Positions 34,090-45,420 of a stretch of DNA of 64,000 nucleotides are shown here, one piece after another. The DNA is from Ochotona curzoniae (taxonomy: Eukaryota; Chordata; Mammalia; Lagomorpha; Ochotonidae): the NCBI RefSeq assembly GCF_017591425.1, contig NW_024467104.1:4153001-4217000 (forward strand), written 5' to 3'. Under the pieces are notes generated by a model, which saw only the letters and a list, made by a program, of their open reading frames with translations, was not told where the DNA came from and searched no databases. Position 1 is the stretch's first letter; the number at the start of each line of letters is the position of its first letter. Position numbers and translations under genes: made by a program.

Positions 34090-35721
34090 ATCTTTTTTAT
34101 TATATTTTGACAATCTTTACATAGTTAATTAGGGTAAAAAGGTTCAAGGGCTATAGGGAAATGAGTAAGACTATTATTTCCAAATTGTTTCCTTCATGTA
34201 TCTGAGGTAAAGGGGGATATTGAGGGAAAAGCCCCTCCCAGTTTCCCACCCACCCCAGGTCCCGGACGTGGGGCATGCTCTGAGATTCTTGCTCAAGTGG
34301 TTTTGATAGTTCACCAGTTATGAATCTCTGCCAGTCTGGCCACTACAAGCACAATGAGGTCATTGAAGAACCCACTGATTGACACAGTCCATCATAGAGT
34401 CTCCATTTGCCCAGTATTTCGCGGCCAACATATCTGAGGTGGTTGATTGACTTGTTCTGTCTTCTGTCTTTTCTTGGTTAGGGTTCTGAGTCCGGCATTT
34501 CGATTGGGGAGATCCCCAAAGAAACTGAGGTATTCCCAGACCAGATTCTTGTGTGTTCTAGCAAGCACAGGGCCCAGCACAGTCCATCGCCCTGATCAGC
34601 TGGTGGTTGCAATTGCTGAGTTTGTTCTGTTTTCAGTCTCAACTTCCACTGGAACCAATGGGTGTTGCAGTCAAGCCTGGTTCTGCCCAGCACATACTCG
34701 GCCCTCACATAAACCAGGGGGAGCTGCAGCCTGGTTGGAGCCACCCACAATAACCCCTACCAGGCCAGCCCCCTACCATGGTTTGCCAGTGTGTGTAGCA
34801 GACTAGTCCAGTCCATCCCACACATCCCATTTGGCTCTCATACCTGTCAATGGGTATTAAAGCTTAGTTCCATCTAACCAGCTCAACTATCCAGCCCTCA
34901 CGGATGTTGTTGAATGCCTCTCTGTCTAGCCACCCCAGCCCCTGTCCTAGTGTTCATGCCCTCCCATGGGAGTGGTAACCCAAGAGGGAAGAGCCCACTA
35001 TCTCCCTCCCAGGTCTTTCTCACTCCCGGATTATGCATTTGCCAGGTGGTTCTGTGGTTTGACTTGACAGAATTAGCCCCCGGTGCCAGCTTCTGCCAGC
35101 TGATGCTGCAGCTAAGCCCAAACAACCCTTACCCACTCTAATTTATGCTTGCACCAGTAGGAATAATCAGCCCAGCCTGGCTTTCCCCTGATCTAGTCCA
35201 GATGAGGCGCACAGGTGTTGTAGCCCTGCTTAGTCTGGTCTGCACCCATCCCAGCCCATGCTCCTCAGTGGGAGTAGCTGTCCAGCAAGGAGACCCCCCC
35301 CATATTTCCCTTGCTGGCTCTGCCCCCTCCCTTCCTGGTTCTCATGCATGCTGGTTAGGCACTGCGGTCATATCCGGTACAGGCAACCTACATTGGCATT
35401 CCTTACTGTGCACTGGTTTTTGTTGCGACCGAACCTGGCCCAACCCACACTCTATCTTGGTGCTTGGATTTGCCAGTGGATGATGTGAACTGATTCAGCC
35501 TGGTCTGCCCCCGACCCATGCCAAATGTATGCCAGTGGGAAACTGTCCATGGCTTATTCTGGGCTGTTTTCTATCACGCTTCTTGTGCTTACCTGCAGGC
35601 TCTGTGTCCTGCCAGAGGAGTTGCCCAGGTTCAGAACCCCTCCCAATGCCAGATTTTGCGCATACCAGGGGGTCCATGAGCCAGCCCTACTCAGTTCACC
35701 TCCTGTCCTAGCAGGAACTGT
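34090..35721 (-). repeat. Unclassified GC-rich interspersed repeat, copy 2 (inverted relative to copy 1)
   Basis: The reverse complement from 35721 downward follows copy 1 from about 31302 to 32560. Shared phrases include TTCCTGCTAGGACAGGAGGTG, CTGGCATACATTTGG and CTGGACTCAGAACCCTAACCA-like segments. The remaining part (34090-34440) matches copy 3. Confidence 0.65.
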
Positions 35722-36042
35722 GAAGAGGAGAGGGGAGGACGGGAGAGGGACGGAGGAGAGGAGAGGAGAGGAGAGGGAAGGGGAGGGGAGGGGAGGGGAG
35801 GGGAGGGGAGGGGAAGGGAGGGGAGGAGAGGAGAGGAGAGGAGAGGAGAGGAGAGGAGAGGAGAGGAGAGGAGAGGAGGAGAGGAGAGGAGAGGAGAGGA
35901 GAGGAGAGGAGAGGAGAGGAGAGGAGAGGAGAGGAGAGGAGAGGAGAGGAGAGGAGAGGAGAGGAGAGGAGAGGAGAGGAGAGGAGAGGAGAGGAGAGGA
36001 GAGGAGAGGAGAGGAGAGGAGAGGAGAGGAGAGGAGAGGAGA
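35722..36042. repeat. AGGAG pentanucleotide satellite
   Basis: About 320 bp of (AGGAG)n, with a (GGGGA)n patch near 35778-35824. It lies exactly between the broken end of repeat copy 2 and a 5'-truncated SINE. The pentamer has no stop in any frame, so long reading frames on both strands here are artefacts. Confidence 0.97.
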
Positions 36043-36171
36043 GCCCAGCTCCAGCCATTGCAGCCATTTGGGGAATGAATTAGCAGATAGAAGACCTTTC
36101 TCTCTCTGTCTCTCCTCCCTTCTGTAAACCTGTCTTCAATAAAAATAAATAAGTCTTTTTTAAAAAAAATG
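36043..36171 (+). mobile_element. C-type SINE, right third only
   Basis: It begins at GCCCAGCTCCAGCCATTGCAG and ends TCAATAAAAATAAATAAGTC plus an A-rich tail. The left part has been replaced by the AGGAG satellite. Confidence 0.8.
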
Positions 36172-36961
36172 CATTCTACCCTGAAACCAAGCCTAATATC
36201 ATCTTAATTATGGAAGCAAAACATACAGGAAAGTTGAAAGATTGAATGTTCTTACACACAACACCAAGATTAAACGCAAGTGTTAATATATGTGTGTGTC
36301 TTTTCTCTCCTCCATCTAGATCTATAGCTTTTTGGAACGTGTGTAGATAATATATACATTTTACACACACATATATACACACATTTTGTGTATGTCTACA
36401 GAATAAACACACATGCATAGATGAGAGAATTCCTATAAGTTTGTGGAAAGATTAAACAAGTGTATTTTGGAACAGAATTACGACACCCATGCATAACTTT
36501 TTTATAATATTCATTTTCTAGAAACTTCTAAAGATCCTTTGTATCCATGGATCTTAAAATTTTTTGTAGCAAAACAAACATCAGAACAAATATTTTCATT
36601 TCATTGTGTTGTAGACAAACTCATCTAATTTTTTTGCTTAACTTTTTAAAGTAAATCTCAGACATTGTAACTCTTTGCCCCTAAATTTGTCCACCTGCAT
36701 GATTTCATAAGAATAAGAACTTCCTCCTACATAGTCACCATGTCAAGAGGACACCAAAAGAATCAAAAACAATCCTATAATTCTAATATCCTATAGAGCA
36801 CAGCTGTTGGAAAGAAAATTCTGGATGGAGGTGACATTGAGGTCTTCATACTGCTCCCACCCAGAGCTGGCTTGTGCCTTAATGACACACTGAGCTCAGG
36901 GGGTAAACCACACTTCAGTTCTTCCTTTCCTGTGGTTTGTTGCTTTAACACAATGAAATAG

Positions 36962-37230
36962 AGATCAGTGTAATGGCTCAACAGACCAATCGTCCCCTCC
37001 AAAGCACCAGGATCCCATATGGGTGCCAGTTCATGTCCTAGCTGCTAGACTTCCCATCCAGCTCCCTGTTTGTGACCTGGGAAGTAGTAGAGGACGGCCC
37101 TAAGCCTTGGAACTCTATACCCATGGGAGAGACTTGGAAGAAGCTCCTGGCTTCTGGCCTCATATTTACTCAGTTCCAGCCATTGAGCCACCTGCAAAGT
37201 GAACCAGCACACAGAAGATCTTACTCTCTA
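36962..37230 (+). mobile_element. C-type SINE, left part of an interrupted copy
   Basis: It runs from the head (GATCAGTGTAATGGCTCAAC) to AGAAGATCTTACTCTCTA. Its right end continues at 37559-37612 after another SINE. Confidence 0.8.
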
Positions 37231-37558
37231 GTCCAGGTGCAATAGCCTAGTGGCTGAAATCCTCAACTTGCATGTACCAGGATCCCACAGCGGCAATGGT
37301 TTAAGTCCCAGCTGTTCTACTTCCCTTCCAGTTCCCTACTTGTGGGGAGAGCAGTAGAAGATGGTCCATAACCTTGGATCCCTGAACCCATGTTCGAGAC
37401 CTGGCAGAAGCTCCTGGCTCCTGGCTTCGGATTGTCTCAGCTGTGGCCATTGTAGCCACTTGGGGAGTGAACCAGTGGACCAAAGATATTTTTGTCTGTC
37501 TCTCCTTCTCTTTATAAATCTGACTGCAATAAAAATAATAAATCTGTTTTTTAAAAAA
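37231..37558 (+). mobile_element. C-type SINE nested in an older copy
   Basis: Complete copy from GTCCAGGTGCAATAGCCTAG to AATAAATCTGTTTTTTAAAAAAAT, inserted in the CT-rich right end of the SINE that starts at 36962. The target duplication is too degenerate to define. Confidence 0.8.
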
Positions 37559-37618
37559 ATTTCTCTGTCTCTCCTCTCTATAAACATGCCTTTCCAATTT
37601 AAAAAAAAAATCTTTTTT
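37559..37618 (+). mobile_element. Right end of the interrupted SINE
   Basis: TTCTCTGTCTCTCCTCTCTAT and CCTTTCCAATTT plus a poly-A run complete the element begun at 36962. Confidence 0.75.
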
Positions 37619-38520
37619 AAAAAAGTCAATGAAATAGCAAACAGCACTGGTCAAAGAGAAACATTGTGCAATCTTTCTATGTATGTGAACCAAGGCTAGA
37701 GAAAAAGGCAAATGTGTTAAGCCCTAAGTTGGCAACACTATATTGAAATCAATGACAAGCTCATGGTTGTGTCCTCTGCTCTGAGTTGCTTGGTTATCGT
37801 GCACTGTGTCAAAAATGCAGAAGGGTTCATGTGGTTATGAAGCCCACAGCAATGTGAAGGGGGTGTGCGAGTCCAAATGCAGGGAATGATGTCCTAGATG
37901 ATTCTAGGGTCCCTGCAGGACCAGCACTTCAGGATTCTGCAAGCATGTGCCACTAGGAAGATGAGCTAGCAGCCCACATGTGACGTCATAGATGTCAGTT
38001 CACTGGCCTTGAAACAAATCCCCCAGCAGCCTCTGCCTGCCCAGTCCCCACAGCCAGTCTGCTGCAATCTCTACTAAGGCTTCCCCACAGCCCTGAGCCC
38101 AGGGAGACCAGGTGGTGTGAGCAGCAGGCACAGAAACAAGAGCTCGCCCAGGTGCTATGGATACGCTTTTTAATACCTTTCAGGGCCGAGAAAACATGCC
38201 TGGGACCAAGAACTGCCTCTGCCCTTGCTCACTGCCAAACGTACGTAGCACACCTAACTTACAGATTCTCCTTTCGGGTTCTCCTCTGTAAACTGGAAGT
38301 GACAATCCCACTTCACCAGATCGTCCTAGGGATCAGAGGAGTTGATGGATGTGAAATGGTGATTTAGTGTTCCCTAGGGAGTGAGTCACTAAGGGGAAAC
38401 CATCAGAGCTACACGCACAAGGCAGTAAACACCACAGACCGTGTTGACAGCTGTCTTCCCTTCTGCGGATTCAAATTTCTGTAAGCGGAAACTCTGTGTT
38501 TGGGATAAGAAAGTCTCTAC

Positions 38521-38850
38521 TTTTAAAGATGTATTTATTTATTTGGAAGGCAGAGTCACTGAGTGAGAGGAGAAAGGAAGAGAAATCTTCCAAACATTGG
38601 TTCACTTCCCAAATGGCTGCAATGCTGGGAGCTGGGCTGATGGGCAGCCAGGAGCAAGGTGCTTCTTCCAGATCTGCTCTGGGCATGCAGAGGCCCAAGC
38701 ACTTGGACCATCCTCTGCTGCTTTCCCAAGCACATTGGCAGGGAGCTGGATCAGAAGCGGAGCAGCTAGGGCTCTAACCAGTGCCCATGTGGATGCCAGC
38801 GACATAGGTGGCAACTTCACATGCTTCACTTTCACCACAGCGCTGCCCTG
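38521..38850 (-). mobile_element. C-type SINE
   Basis: Reverse orientation: T-rich end TTTAAAGATGTATTTATTTATTTGG, GGCAGCCAGGAGCAAGG, GCTTTCCCAAGCACATTGG, then GCAACTTCACATGC and the head CAGCGCTGCCC. Nearly full length, moderately old. Confidence 0.8.
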
Positions 38851-39185
38851 GATGGGGAAGTCTAACTCCTCTCTGCTAATTCCTTCTGGGAGCAGGAGAG
38901 CAGACCTGCAGCAGGGATCGTATGTAGCCAGAATGGAACAGGGCTATTATGCTCCCGCTGGATTTGCTTACAAGCCTATCTTCTATTGATGATGAATAAT
39001 GTTGAACTTCAATTTATGGCAGTGGTTTTAAAAATGCCATTTTACAACACACACACAGATAAGCTGAAGAGATTATGTGGATAGGCATTTCAGGAGAGTA
39101 TGATCAAAGTGCTCTAAAATCGATGGTGATGATCCTTGTATCAGACTACATTTACTAATAATCCTGAAATGGGAGGAGGGTGGAG

Positions 39186-39600
39186 GTCTGCATTGTGGCA
39201 CAGAGGATTAAGCCACCTCCCGCAGCAGCAACATCCCATGTTGGAATGCTGATTTGAGTCCTAGCTGCCTGGACCACTCCTGGTTGCCATGTCAAGTTGG
39301 GAAGAATGGGAGGAGAAGAAGGGAAATAGAAATGTCATCCATCTGCCAGTTCATTCCCCGCATGACACAATGACCAAGAGTGGTTCAGATACAAGCCTGA
39401 AACCTGGAGCTCCATCCAGGTGTCCCACGTGTGTGGTAGAGGCCCAAGAACTTGGGTCAACTGTCGTTGCTTTCCCAGGTGTATTAAGAGGAAGCTGGAT
39501 CAGAAGTGGGGCAGCTGGGGCTCACACCAACACTCCAGTATGGAATGATGGCATTGCAAATCACAGCTTAATTCACTACACCACAACAGCAGTCCCACAG
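39186..39600. mobile_element. Two abutting C-type SINE fragments in opposite orientation
   Basis: 39186-39280 is a plus-strand head (CTGCATTGTGGCACAGAGG, GATTTGAGTCCTAGCTGCC). 39290-39600 reads as a minus-strand copy ending in CACTACACCACAACAGCAGTCCC. Both are diverged. Confidence 0.6.
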
Positions 39601-39644
39601 TGCACTTTTAGGTAGAGCTCTTCCTAAGCACATTTACTTATTTT

Positions 39645-39812
39645 TAAAGATTTATTTATTTGTATTGGAAAGGCAGATATACAGAGAGGAGGAGAGACAG
39701 AGAGGAAGATCTTCCATCTGTTGATTCATTCCCAAGTGGCCTCAAGAGCTGGAGCTGTGCCAATTCGAGGCTAGGAGCCTCTTCCAGGTCTCCCACATGG
39801 GTAGAGGGTCCT
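39645..39812 (-). mobile_element. C-type SINE, truncated
   Basis: TTTTTAAAGATTTATTTATTTG, CAGATATACAGAGAGGAGG and AGGAAGATCTTCCATCTG are the reverse of a young right end. Similarity stops after CTCCCACATGGGTAGAGGGTCC. Confidence 0.85.
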
Positions 39813-41985
39813 CACCTCTCAATCCTCTAGGGTCCTATGAAGGGAGGATGATGGTAATCTCTGTTTTAGGTGAAGACGCTGAGACCTAAGGCAGTGGCAT
39901 CATCAGCTCCTTGGTGGCAGAACCAGGGCTGTGGGTCCAGGATCTTTGCCCACGTGCCACAACACCAGCCAGAACTATCAGTTTCAAAATCTGGAGAAAT
40001 GAATGCTGGACTTGTTTCCTGGGACTGCCAAATGAGTGATCAGAAATGAGGCTGAAAACAACAGGAAGTTATGACAGCAAAATCAAGGTGTCAGCAGGTA
40101 CGTTGGTCTCTGCATGCTTAGGGGAGAGTCCTGTCTTGTGCCTTCTGTACAGCAAGCTGTCACCCCCGGGTGGTCCTTGGCTTATTGACCTGTCATGTCC
40201 ACCTCTGCCTGCAGCACCAGGTGGCACTGTCCGAAGAACACTGGTCCATTCAGTGTGATCTCATCTTAACTCCTTTATGTCTCCAGACACCGTTTGCAAA
40301 CGGGACTGTTCACCAGTACCAGAGGCACCTCGCTGTATCTCTCTGGGAGGTACAATTAAATTCACAAAGGGGTGGGAGGGAGTTAACAGATCTGGGAGAT
40401 TCTGGGGGCCTTTTGTGTGGCCTGCCCTGGGCAGTGCAGGCAGAAAGTGTTCGTGTGTGTCTATTGCTAAGACAGCAACAGCCTCGTCTCAGCTTCTGTG
40501 GCCAGTGTGGTGACAAATAAATGGTGTGTTGTGTGCTGGAAGCTGTTATGATCTCACTGTTGCTTGCCACAGGAAGGAAAGCCTCGCCAAGTGGGCAAAA
40601 GTTGCACTCCATATATTCTCCCCCAGTTTGCCAACTTTGGGCAGGCTCTAAGAGTGTTTTCAGCTACCCAGAAACTCACAGCACATTTCACAGTCTGAGA
40701 AGCAACACCAGGCTGAGCCCAGAGCAGACGGCCATATGTGCAGTCATGCCCACACCGTGAGCAAGGGGCCTCATGGAACTGCCCCAGGACACTCAGCTTT
40801 GCTCCCAGCTGAGGTGAGGGCACTGAGCTGGGGGCAGGCACGGCATTCTTCTGGCCCTGGCAGTAACTTTAAATGAGGGCCAGTGCCTCGCAGTCTGACT
40901 GAAAGCTCTGAGGAATAGCAAAGGCCTTCCTGCAAGTTTCTCATAAGGGACGCCCCTTGACCTCACCAGTTGCTAAGCAAGTGCCCCAACGTCCCTCCAG
41001 GGGCATTGTCTTCTCTGCCCAGTGCTCCAGGTGCACTGCAGCCACCAGAATCCCTACTGTCCCTGCTCTGACCAGGTTCCCTCCCCGGAGGAGTCTATAC
41101 TCACCTCCTGGCTTCCCCATCCCCGCACATATTGACGAGGACCCTGCAGCAGAACCTCCCCACCCCACCCCCGCTTCTGTGTGTGTGAGAGAGAGAGAGA
41201 GAGCACGTATGTGTGCATGTGCTTGCGTCTGTGTGTGTACCTGTGCCCTTTGGCATGAAGACCATATGGGTTATACACACAAGGCACTGCCTGGAACGCT
41301 GGATTTGAACATGCTACCCTCACACTAGTAAGCGATGCTATTGCCCTTCCCACCTTGCTGTGAGCAGGGCCTTCTTCCAGGACCCCTGTGGACATGAGAG
41401 CCTGCAGAAGCTCCAGTCCCTTGCGTGCAGCAGCACAGTCTTTGCATGTGACCCACATACATCCTCCAGAATACTTTCACTTATCTCTGGGTCACTTATA
41501 ATACCTGATATCATGTAGATGTTTCATAAATAATTGTGATACTGGTACTGCTTAGGGAATGATGAGGGGAAAGTCTGTACACATCTAATACAAATGCAAT
41601 TAATCAAATGCAGTGTTTTATGCTTTTTTAAGTATCTATTTAGAATGAGCCAGCTGGATGTGGCAACACCAATGTATCATAATCAGAACCCATCAGACAT
41701 CACCAGGGGGTTGAGCCTGGGACATTACTGTCACAGACCCTGTCTGATCTGGAGCCTGTTGGTCTTGACACCCACGATGCACACAGGTTTGCTGCTCTTT
41801 GTCTTCTTCATGGCTGGCTCAGGGTCACAGGGAACTTTCTGTGGGCGTGTAGGTCCACTTGTTCCTCTGTGGATGCTCTTCTGAGGACATGGGGTCAGCT
41901 TCCAAAGCTGTAGCATCTCAGCCAGCATATAGATTACTCTGTATTAGTGGTCATGGACGCCTTTCAATACTGCCTTCCTCTTCTA
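39813..41985. other. Intergenic DNA
   Basis: A MIR-like segment lies at about 39855-39965 (GGTGAAGACGCTGAGACC ... GCAGAACCAGGGCTG). A TG-rich patch is near 41180-41240. No exon with convincing splice sites was seen. Confidence 0.45.
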
Positions 41986-42182
41986 GATTTCTTTATTTAT
42001 TCAACAGGCAGAGTAATGAAGGGCGAGGGAAGAATAGAGAGAGGTCTTCTATCCACTGCGAAGGCAGAAGCGGATGATCCAAGCACTTGGGATCCTGCCA
42101 CTCACATGGGGGACTTCAATGACTTTGGCCTAGACCTGACCACCACTGCAGCCATTTAGGGAGCTGAACCTGCAGATGGAAG

Positions 42183-42233
<51 letters not shown>

Positions 42234-42265
42234 ACATGAGTAAATAAGTCTTTTAAAAACACATT
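41986..42265. mobile_element. Head-to-head C-type SINE fragments with a (CT)n expansion
   Basis: 41986-42060 is the antisense right end (ATTTCTTTATTTATTC ... GAGGTCTTCTATCCACTG). 42065-42265 is the sense right half (GATGATCCAAGCACTTGG ... CAGATGGAAGATTC), in which the CT-rich block has grown into (CT)n at 42185-42231. Confidence 0.65.
42185..42231. repeat. (CT)n microsatellite arising inside a SINE
   Basis: About 23 CT units at the position of the SINE's own TCTCTCTGTCTCTC block. Confidence 0.9.
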
Positions 42266-42269
42266 TATC

Positions 42270-42602
42270 GGGCCCGGCGCGATAGTGTAATGGTTAAAGT
42301 CCTCACCTTAAACACACTGGAATCCCATACGGATGCCAGTTCTAATCCCAGCAGCCCCACTTCCCATCCAGCTCCCTGCTTGTGGCCTGGGAAAGCAGTC
42401 GAGGACAGCCCAAAGCTTTGGGATCCTGTACCCGCATGGGAGACCCGGAAGAAACTCCTGGTTCCTGGCTTTGGATTGCCTCAGCTCCAGCCGTTGCGGC
42501 CACTTGGGGAGTGAACCATCAGATTGAAGATCTTCCTCTCTGTCTCTCCTCCTCTCTGTATATCCGCCTTTCCAATAAAAATAAATAAATCTTTTTTAAA
42601 AA
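42270..42602 (+). mobile_element. Young full-length C-type SINE
   Basis: It runs from GGGCCCGGCGCGATAGTGTA through every block to CCAATAAAAATAAATAAATC and a T/A-rich tail. It is the best consensus-like copy in the window. Confidence 0.95.
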
Positions 42603-42734
42603 TTTACTAACAGTTCACCCATACTTCTTTACCCAAGGCAACCACAAGACTCACCCAAGTTTAGGGTGCAGGGATATAGACCCCATCACTTGAGAGAAGG
42701 GTGAACCCAGTTATATGGTAAGAAAAGCAGATGG

Positions 42735-42973
42735 CCAATGTTGTGGTGTCGTAACTAATCCTTTACCTGCAGCATCAGCATCTCATACTGATTCTAGTCT
42801 TGGCTGCTTCATTTCCAATCTAGTTCCCTGCTAAAGCCTGAGAAAGCAGCAGAGGATGGCCCAAGTCCTTGAGCCCCTGGACCCATGTGGGAGACCCTGA
42901 AGAAGCTCTTGGCTCCCAGCTTCAAACCAACTCCGCGCTGGAGAATGAACCACTTAATAGAAGATCTTTGTCT
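42735..42973 (+). mobile_element. Older C-type SINE, left part (interrupted)
   Basis: It runs from TGGTGTCGTAACTAATCC to TAGAAGATCTTTGTCT and continues at 43235 (CTTCTTCTGTCACTCTGTAAC). A younger SINE splits it. Confidence 0.85.
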
Positions 42974-43221
42974 TGAGCCCGGCGGCTTGGCCTAGAGGCT
43001 AAAGTCCTTGCCTTGAACGCGCCGGGATCCCATATGGGTGCCGGTTCCAATCCCAGCAGCTCCACTTCCCATCCAGCTCCCTGCTTGTGGCCTAGGAAAG
43101 CAGTCAAGAATGGCCCAAAGCTTTGGGGAGTGAATCATCGGATGGAAGATCTTCCTCTCTGTCTCTCCTCCTCTCTGTATATCTGACTTTCCAATAAATA
43201 AATAAATCTTAAAAAAAAAAA
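42974..43221 (+). mobile_element. Young C-type SINE nested in an older one, with an internal deletion
   Basis: It starts TGAGCCCGGCGGCTTGGCC and ends CCAATAAATAAATAAATC plus a poly-A tail. A perfect 13-bp duplication (AAGATCTTTGTCT, 42961-42973 and 43222-43234) flanks it. The middle goes from CAAAGCTTTGGGG straight to AGTGAATCATCGG, deleting the segment between two TTGGG motifs. Confidence 0.95.
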
Positions 43222-43234
43222 AAGATCTTTGTCT

Positions 43235-43292
43235 CTTCTTCTGTCACTCTGTAACTCCGAATTTCAAGTAAAAGAAATAAATATTTCTTACC
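43235..43292 (+). mobile_element. Right end of the interrupted older SINE
   Basis: CTTCTTCTGTCACTCTGTAAC and TTTCAAGTAAAAGAAATAAAT complete the element begun at 42735. Confidence 0.75.
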
Positions 43293-43611
43293 AAGAAAGA
43301 AAAAGAGATGAAAAGCACACAGATGGGAGACACCACCAGGACCAACTTTGCAAAAACACAACTTGCTGCACCTCCTGTGTCTCATTTCCAAAAAAAAAAA
43401 AAACACTCTCTAGATACACCCAGAATCATCTCGAAAACAAAGCCAAACCACTCAAGCAGAAGGTGATATTATCTGAGTGTTGTGTAAGGGTTTATTCTGA
43501 GAAAACACTTATGAAAGAGCTGCAAAATAATCATTTGACTTATCAGTCTTTGCCTCTCATGGAAGACACTTTTCAGTCTTAGTGTTTTTTTTTGTTTTGT
43601 TTTGTTTTTGT

Positions 43612-43850
43612 TTTTTTTAATTTATGTGAAAGGCAGAGTCACAGAGAAAGAGGGGAAAATGGACAGCCAGGAACAAGAGACTTCAGCCAGGTCTCCCCTG
43701 TGGGTGCAGGGGCTCAAGTACTCAAGTCATATTCCTGTTGCCTTTCCAGGCCTATTAGCAGGGAGATGTCTCAGAAGTGGAGCAGCTGCACTGGCGCTCA
43801 CGTGGGCTGCATCACAAGCGGTGGCTTCATTATGTCACAGTGTCAGACAG
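43612..43850 (-). mobile_element. C-type SINE
   Basis: Reverse orientation: T-rich end, GAAAGGCAGAGTCACAGAG, GACAGCCAGGAACAAGAG, CAGGGGCTCAAGTACTC, GGAGCAGCTGCACTGGCGC. The right-end and head borders are approximate. Confidence 0.7.
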
Positions 43851-44289
43851 CAGAAGGCAGGCATAATGACACGGAGAGTCTGCCTTATCCTCAAACAATG
43901 GCCAGAAGGCTGGACAGGTGCCCAAACATAGGCAGTGAGGTGTGAGTGAAATGCACACACTTTGCAAGCAACGTTCTAGATTCAAGCCAACACTACCCTT
44001 GGACAGCTGCTTGTATAGGCACAAGTCTCTCTGTCTCTGGCAAACAAGGGAGCAGGATCCACTGCCTCATGGGTTGCTAGAGGAATGCGATGAGAGAGTG
44101 CCCACCACCAGCCCTCCACTTCCTGCACAGGCTCTCATCATCTCAGCCTCCCATGGAATCGGTACACCCAGATAGTGTTTTAGCCCACTCCAATAGAATA
44201 TGTTCAACACTGCTCATCAGTTTTAGATCCTTACAGTGAAGTTTTTCTATCCATAAATGGAAGAATAGCCCTTTAGGGGACATGCTCTT

Positions 44290-45420
44290 TTTTTTAAGAA
44301 ATTTAGTTTATTTTTGATGTTTACATGGTTGAGAAGGATGCATGGCCACATGCACACACTGATCAGGTCAGGAAGGGTCAAGGAAAAACAGAAAGTGCAT
44401 GAAACAATTGCTTCCAAATTTTTTTTCTTCCTGTATCTGGGGAAAGGTGTAAAGAAGAAGAGAGGACCATTCCCAGCAGCCCAACTGCATCAGTGCCCAG
44501 GGATGGGAAGATGTGATCCTAGGATCCCCTATGTGGAGCATGCTCCAAGGGTACTGATTAAGTCCTTTAGATAGTTCTGAGATGCTGTTGATTTTATTGC
44601 TTGAGTAAATTCTTCCAAAGTTAATTGGCTGACATAGTTCATCTTAACTGTCGGCCAGATATTTGCTGTCAAAGCTTGGCCAGCAGAGTGGTCAAATTTG
44701 TTCTGCAGCCCAACTGGCCCCATTATCCAGTCCACACTTAGGCCAGCAGGTGCCACCACCTATCCATCGAGTCCAACCACCAGCCCTGGTTCTCACGCTC
44801 ACCAGTGGGAGCTGTAGCCCTTCAGATGAGTGTCCACAGTTTCCCTACTAGGCCCACTTCCAGCCCCAGGTCTTGTACCTTCCAGGTGGTACTGCAGTCT
44901 AGCCTGACAGGACTTGCCCCCAGTCCTGGTGCTTGCCAACTGATGGTGTGGCAGAGCCCAACCAGCCTGCACTTACTCTGACTCATGCATGCACCAGTGG
45001 ATGCAGTTATTTAACACAGCCTGTCTCTCTCCCTAACACGGTTTGCATGCAGGCAAATGGGTTTGTAGTCCTGCCCAGTTTGGCCTACTCCCAGTCCCAG
45101 CTCTCACACTCACCAGTGAGAGCAGTGACCCCTGCAGCCACCCCCCCGGCCTCACCCCTCACCAATGTCTTACATACACTGGTAAATGTTGTGGCCCAGT
45201 CTGGCATGGCTCACCTCATCTTGGCATTCACCAGAGGGTATTGCAGCCTGGCTCAGCCCAGTCTGAAGGGACACACTCAGTGTTTCTACAAAAACCCTTC
45301 GGCAGAACCAGCCATGGTGTCTGAGGTCCTGAAGGGTGAGCTGACTAACCCAGCAAACTCCAGAGGGAGACACTATGCCCTGAATTGGAGAGGTTTGATG
45401 TTCTGGGTTCTGGTTTCCAT
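44290..45420 (-). repeat. Unclassified GC-rich interspersed repeat, copy 3
   Basis: On the plus strand it begins TTTAGTTTATTTTTGATG, shares CAATTGCTTCCAAATT...CTTCCTGTATCTGGGG with copy 2 (34180-34210), and then passes into CACCAGTGGGAGCTGTAG-type units like those of copies 1 and 2 in reverse. The outer end is not sharply defined. Confidence 0.5.

Noticed and set aside
35525..36127. Long frames on both strands over the AGGAG tract
   Set aside because: The pentamer has no stop codon in any frame; the products are pure 5-residue repeats.
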